Below are positions 60,836 to 64,000 of a DNA stretch of 64,000 bases, piece after piece. Position numbers and translations under genes: made by a program. The notes beneath the pieces are model-generated. The model was not told the DNA's origin. It saw nothing but the letters and a program-made list of their open reading frames with translations, and did no database searches. Each line of letters begins with the position of its first letter. Within the stretch, counting starts at the first letter, position 1. Source of the DNA: an uncultured Lachnospiraceae bacterium (GTDB lineage Bacteria > Bacillota > Clostridia > Lachnospirales > Lachnospiraceae); the NCBI GenBank assembly GCA_902770965.1, contig CACXUY010000017.1:1-64000 (forward strand), read 5' to 3'.

Positions 60836-62257
60836 TTATAACGCATTTCCGCGCTCAGATGGGAAGATGACTGTGAAAGTACTGCCGATGCCGAGCAAGC
60901 TTTTTACCTCTATGGTACCGCCATGGAACTGCACGATCTCTTTTGTGATCGAAAGCCCGAGTCCGGTTCCGTTCTGGGTTCTTGAGCTGTCCTCTCTGTA
61001 AAACCTGTCGAAAATCTTAGGGATATTCTCCTCTGCTATACCAATACCGTCGTCAGAGACTGTCAGTACCACCTGTTCTTCGACTTTTTTCAAAAATACG
61101 TCGATATGGCCGTTATCTTTTCCATAGTGGTAGGCATTAGAGATCAGGTTCGAGATTGCCCTCGCAAGCAGTCCGGGATTACCGCTGATGAAAAGCCCGG
61201 CATCAATGTGGCTTGATATAGCGATCCCTTTTTCTTTTATTAGCGCCATGTCCTTGCAGATGGAATCTGTAAGGGCAGAAAGATCAACTCGTTCTTTTGG
61301 ATAGTTTTCCGGTCTCATCTCAAGGCGGGCGATATCCAGCATCTGGTTGATAAGAACCGTCATTTTCTGGCCTTGGCTGTATATGCTCTGTATGCTTTCG
61401 GCATATTCATCGAGCGAGCTGTTCTCATCCATGGAGTATTCGCACTGCGCCATGATAACCGACATAGGAGTCCTCAGTTCATGTGAAACATCCGAGGTGA
61501 ACCTCTTTTCTTTCTCAAAAGAATCATCCAGCCTTGCGAACATGCTGTTGAACTGTTCCGCGAGAAGATGGAGCTCATCGTCTCCTTTATCGAGTTCAAT
61601 CCTCTTTTTCAGGTCATTTCCGCGGCTGATATGCTCCACTGTTTCAGATATCTTCTGTATGGGCTCCAGTGTTCTCTTTGCGATCAAGCTTCCACCGTAT
61701 ATAGCAACGGCTACTATGACAGGCATGATGACCATTGAAAGCATTGTGATAGTAGACAGATCTTCTTTGCCTTGCTTCTCAGATACGACGCCCCTTAGCC
61801 ATAATCCCTCGAGGCCTTCTCCGGTCAGTTCACGGTCAAAGACGTAATATCTGACGCCGTATGCCTTCACGGTCTGTATGGTCATATTTTGCAGGGATAA
61901 AGAGGCACATTGCTTGGCGACAGGGTTTTCGCCGTACAGCATGAACAGATCGCTGTTGTAAAGGGCAGTGTACACTTGGTTGACAGAGTCAAGGAAATCG
62001 TCATCGATTTCAAGAAAGGCGTCTCCGTAACGGATGAAATAATCCACGTCATTCGGCTCGGTTATCGCGTCCATACTCTCGTAGTACTCAACTTCATCCA
62101 TGTTGTTTTCTACAGTTTCGATGAGGTTATCCTTTATGGTCTTTTGGAGTACCTGATTGCTCACTGATAGGATACAGACATACGTGAGAGAAACAACGAT
62201 GACAAGCGCGGCTGCGAACCACAGAGTGATCTTTGAGCGGATCGACAGATGCTTCAT
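60836..62257 (-). CDS. Two-component sensor histidine kinase
   Basis: A 473-residue kinase with the classical layout. TM1 lies at about 12-33 and TM2 at about 170-192, flanking a ~135-residue external sensor region; a HAMP linker (about 193-245, RTLEPIQKISETVEHISRG) follows. HisKA carries H259 in VSHELRTPMSVI. The ATPase domain has NLISNAYHYGKDNG, SDDGIGI, then FYREDSSRTQNGTGLGLSI. Its start overlaps the stop of the response regulator gene by 4 bp (ATGA). The signal is unknown; the downstream PepSY protein may act on the external sensor part. Transcribed leftward after the regulator. Confidence 0.95.
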   Translation of the reverse strand: MKHLSIRSKITLWFAAALVIVVSLTYVCILSVSNQVLQKTIKDNLIETVENNMDEVEYYESMDAITEPNDVDYFIRYGDAFLEIDDDFLDSVNQVYTALYNSDLFMLYGENPVAKQCASLSLQNMTIQTVKAYGVRYYVFDRELTGEGLEGLWLRGVVSEKQGKEDLSTITMLSMVIMPVIVAVAIYGGSLIAKRTLEPIQKISETVEHISRGNDLKKRIELDKGDDELHLLAEQFNSMFARLDDSFEKEKRFTSDVSHELRTPMSVIMAQCEYSMDENSSLDEYAESIQSIYSQGQKMTVLINQMLDIARLEMRPENYPKERVDLSALTDSICKDMALIKEKGIAISSHIDAGLFISGNPGLLARAISNLISNAYHYGKDNGHIDVFLKKVEEQVVLTVSDDGIGIAEENIPKIFDRFYREDSSRTQNGTGLGLSITKEIVQFHGGTIEVKSLLGIGSTFTVIFPSERGNAL

Positions 62258-62934
62258 CTGGGTTTTCCCTCCATTATCACATAACCTCTGCCCCTGACTG
62301 TGTGTATGAGCTTTATATCGTGACCGTCGTCTATTTTTCTTCTCAAAAAACTGATATATACATCAACAACATTCGTTCCGCCCTCATAGTTGAAATTCCA
62401 GATATGATCCTCGATCTTCCTTCGGCTGACAATAATGCCGCTGTTTCTCATGAGGTATTCGAGGATGGCATATTCCTTCCCGGACAAGATGATGTCCTGT
62501 CCTGCCCTGCTGACTTTCTGGGCAGCGCAGTCAAGAACGAGGTCCGCTACTGTTATGGTGTTCTCGGCCATTCCAAAGGATGTTCTCGTGACTGCGCGAA
62601 GTCTTGCCATCAGCTCCTCAAAGGAAAAAGGCTTGATGATATAGTCGTTAGCGCCGCTGTCAAGACCCTTCACGCGGTCGGATATAGCGTCTTTGGCGGT
62701 GAGAAAAATAACGGGCGTCTTTTTGCCGGTTTTTCGTAAGCATTTGAGCACCTCGTAGCCGTCGGCTTTTGGCATCATGATATCCAGAATAACAGCGTCG
62801 TAGTCCGTGTAGGAGAGTATGTGTATGGCTTCTTCTCCGTCGAAACAGCAGTCTACGCCATATCCTTCTGCCGTGAGTTTTTTTGCGATCAGATTGTTCA
62901 AGCTGCGTTCGTCTTCCGCGATCAATATTCTCAT
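62254..62934 (-). CDS. OmpR-family response regulator
   Basis: A 226-residue DNA-binding regulator. The receiver (1-~115) has AEDER acidic residues, phosphoacceptor D51 in ILDIMMPKADG, Thr in FLTAKD and Lys in IIKPFSFEEL. The C-terminal winged helix (about 130-222) ends with VDVYISFLRRKIDD and the HTVRGRGYVI motif typical of OmpR/PhoB proteins. ATG 62934 (MRILIAEDE) is chosen because GGAGGACGAG lies upstream; an in-frame extension to 62988 lacks a site. It is the first gene of the regulator-kinase-PepSY operon and is phosphorylated by the adjacent kinase. Confidence 0.95.
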   Translation of the reverse strand: MRILIAEDERSLNNLIAKKLTAEGYGVDCCFDGEEAIHILSYTDYDAVILDIMMPKADGYEVLKCLRKTGKKTPVIFLTAKDAISDRVKGLDSGANDYIIKPFSFEELMARLRAVTRTSFGMAENTITVADLVLDCAAQKVSRAGQDIILSGKEYAILEYLMRNSGIIVSRRKIEDHIWNFNYEGGTNVVDVYISFLRRKIDDGHDIKLIHTVRGRGYVIMEGKPR

Positions 62935-63007
62935 AAGGACTCGTCCTCCTTCCAGCCTTTGCCTTGCCTGTAATCGCTGAGTAATCATCTACAGATCATA
63001 TCAAAGC

Positions 63008-63044
63008 TATTCAGCACCTCCGACTCGGGATGCTGAATAATTAC
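63008..63044 (+). repeat. Short derivative of the intergenic repeat
   Basis: ATTCAGCACCTCCGACTCGG followed by GATGCTGAATAATTAC: a ~37-bp form containing only the paired ends, next to full copy 6. Confidence 0.8.
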
Positions 63045-63090
63045 AATTACATTGATTTTATCATACAACGCTAGCGAAAAAAATAGTAAC

Positions 63091-63250
63091 TATTCAGCAC
63101 CCTAGACTCGGGATGCTGCGTATCCCTCGTTGTGGAGCGGCCAGAGGCGCTGCGCGCCTTGTCTACTCCTAGATAACTGTTATAATACGTCCGAAGTGCA
63201 AGCGCTTCGTCCTGTATTCTGACAGTTATCTTGGGGTGCTGAATAATTAC
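63091..63250 (+). repeat. 160-bp structured intergenic repeat, full copy 6
   Basis: TATTCAGCACCCTAGACTCG ... TCTTGGGGTGCTGAATAATT. Closely matches copies 1 and 2. It lies between gltS and the two-component operon. Confidence 0.92.
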
Positions 63251-63282
63251 AAAAAATAAAAAAGAGAAAAAAAGGCCAACCG

Positions 63283-63440
63283 CGAAGCGGTGTGGCCATT
63301 ATGGGATGTGCTCATACACGCACGTAAATCTACATACCGGGCAGCCGTCAGCGCCATGTATATAAGTCTCCGCGTGGCTCCGTGCTTCGCGCTCCCGCCA
63401 CGCTAACCGGTTTTCGCACTTTCCGTCCGCTGCGCGGTTG
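63283..63440. repeat. Composite of two other dispersed repeats
   Basis: 63283-63320 (GGCCAACCGCGAAGCGG ... TGGCCATTATGGGATGT) matches the hairpin repeat near 45128. 63343-63430 matches the sequence near 243-290 (ATATAAGTCTxCGCGTGGCT, CCGTGCTTC) joined to the element near 59407 (CCCGCCACGCTAACCGG). This shows the second and third repeat families can occur side by side. Confidence 0.7.
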
Positions 63441-63459
63441 ATATGTGGATCATATAGCT

Positions 63460-64000
63460 CTAGAGCAGGTTAGCGAAAGCTATGATGATCGCTGAGTTGA
63501 AGAAATCGATGAAAAGAGAACCAACGAGAGGTACGATCATAAAGGCAACAGGCGCGGGGCCGTAGCTGTTTGTGATCGCCTGCATGTTTGCCATGGCGTT
63601 CGGAGTCGCGCCCATGCCGAAACCGCAGAAGCCGCTCGCGATGGTAGCTGCATCGTAATCCTTACCCATGATGTTGAAGACGATGAAGGACGCGTAGAAA
63701 TACATGATAACGGTCTGCACGACGAGGATTACGATCATGGGGAGCGCAAGACTGATAAGCTGCCACAGCTTTAGGTTGATCATCGCAAGACCCAGGAACA
63801 CGGAGAGGCAGATGTTGCCAAGGGCGGAAATCTCTGCCATAGGAATAGATGCTTTCCTTGCCTCCTGGATGTTGCGTATAACAGCGCCCACCAGCATGGC
63901 TCCGATATAGCCGGGCAGTGTGATGACCTTGCCTAAAATGGCTGCCACTATGGTCCCAAGACCGACGGCTATGATGATATAGATGGCGGCGTCCATGAGG
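63460..64000 (-). CDS. gltS: Sodium/glutamate symporter GltS, C-terminal part (cut by window edge)
   Basis: The C-terminal ~180 residues of a GltS-type Na+/glutamate symporter; the gene continues beyond the window, so the Met near 63996 is not a start. Visible features: repeated helices, the LPGYIGAMLVGAVIRN segment, SALGNICLSVFLGLAMINLK and the glycine-rich re-entrant motif GFCGFGMGATPNAMANMQ, which is characteristic of this family's second repeat. The final helix ends IIIAFANLL and TAG, at the normal family C-terminus. It imports glutamate with Na+. Repeats fill the region downstream, and no clear terminator hairpin with a T-run was found. Confidence 0.92.
   Translation of the reverse strand, partial: LMDAAIYIIIAVGLGTIVAAILGKVITLPGYIGAMLVGAVIRNIQEARKASIPMAEISALGNICLSVFLGLAMINLKLWQLISLALPMIVILVVQTVIMYFYASFIVFNIMGKDYDAATIASGFCGFGMGATPNAMANMQAITNSYGPAPVAFMIVPLVGSLFIDFFNSAIIIAFANLL

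Overview
The window looks like a chromosomal segment of a strictly anaerobic, low-to-mid-GC Firmicute, most likely a Lachnospiraceae-type clostridium. This is inferred from gene content: strong GGAGG ribosome binding sites, a reverse rubrerythrin, a fused FeoAB ferrous-iron importer, SbcCD, large hybrid histidine kinases and a mannitol-type PTS with an MDR polyol-phosphate dehydrogenase. No rRNA, tRNA, CRISPR array or phage module was recognised.

Layout. (1) 1-1.6 kb: a gene tail at the edge and a broken MATE transporter. (2) 1.9-7.7 kb, plus strand: sbcD-sbcC, an HD-domain protein and a metallophosphoesterase. (3) 7.74-12.4 kb: an IS66 transposase remnant split by a 'recombinase in trio' (RIT)-like element with 90-bp perfect inverted repeats and three tyrosine recombinases, the largest of them frameshifted. 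(4) 12.5-15.6 kb, minus strand: an AT-rich operon of three membrane-associated proteins of unknown function. (5) 15.8-18.3 kb: a dead LysR regulator divergent from an SLC13-type anion transporter. (6) 18.9-25.5 kb: a signalling operon of an HD-GYP response regulator, a hybrid kinase with HPt domain, and a hybrid kinase fused to a DegV lipid-binding domain. (7) 25.9 kb: reverse rubrerythrin. (8) 26.6-32.2 kb, minus strand: molybdate importer modABC plus molybdopterin genes (moeA-like, moaC, mogA-moaE fusion). (9) 32.5 kb: feoAB, with a promoter divergent from modA's. (10) 34.9-40.8 kb: CDP-6-deoxysugar synthesis and glycosyltransferases, two of them broken. (11) 41-45 kb: an aldose epimerase, a small regulator, a subtilase remnant and a membrane-anchored serpin. 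(12) 45.4-50.9 kb: PRD activator, mannitol-type PTS EIICBA and dehydrogenase. (13) 51.8-59.2 kb: two more hybrid kinases around a broken GH13 glucosidase. (14) 59.7-62.9 kb: a response regulator, kinase and PepSY-protein operon. (15) right edge: the 3' part of gltS.

Two themes cut across the window. First, a roughly 160-bp structured repeat with ATTCAGCACC/GGTGCTGAAT ends, plus shorter derivatives, lies between many transcription units. Second, gene decay is frequent. MATE, the CDP-glucose dehydratase and the glucosidase each carry an out-of-frame internal deletion. LysR, the IS66 transposase, a GT4 glycosyltransferase, the subtilase and possibly the HD-GYP tail each carry an in-frame TAG.
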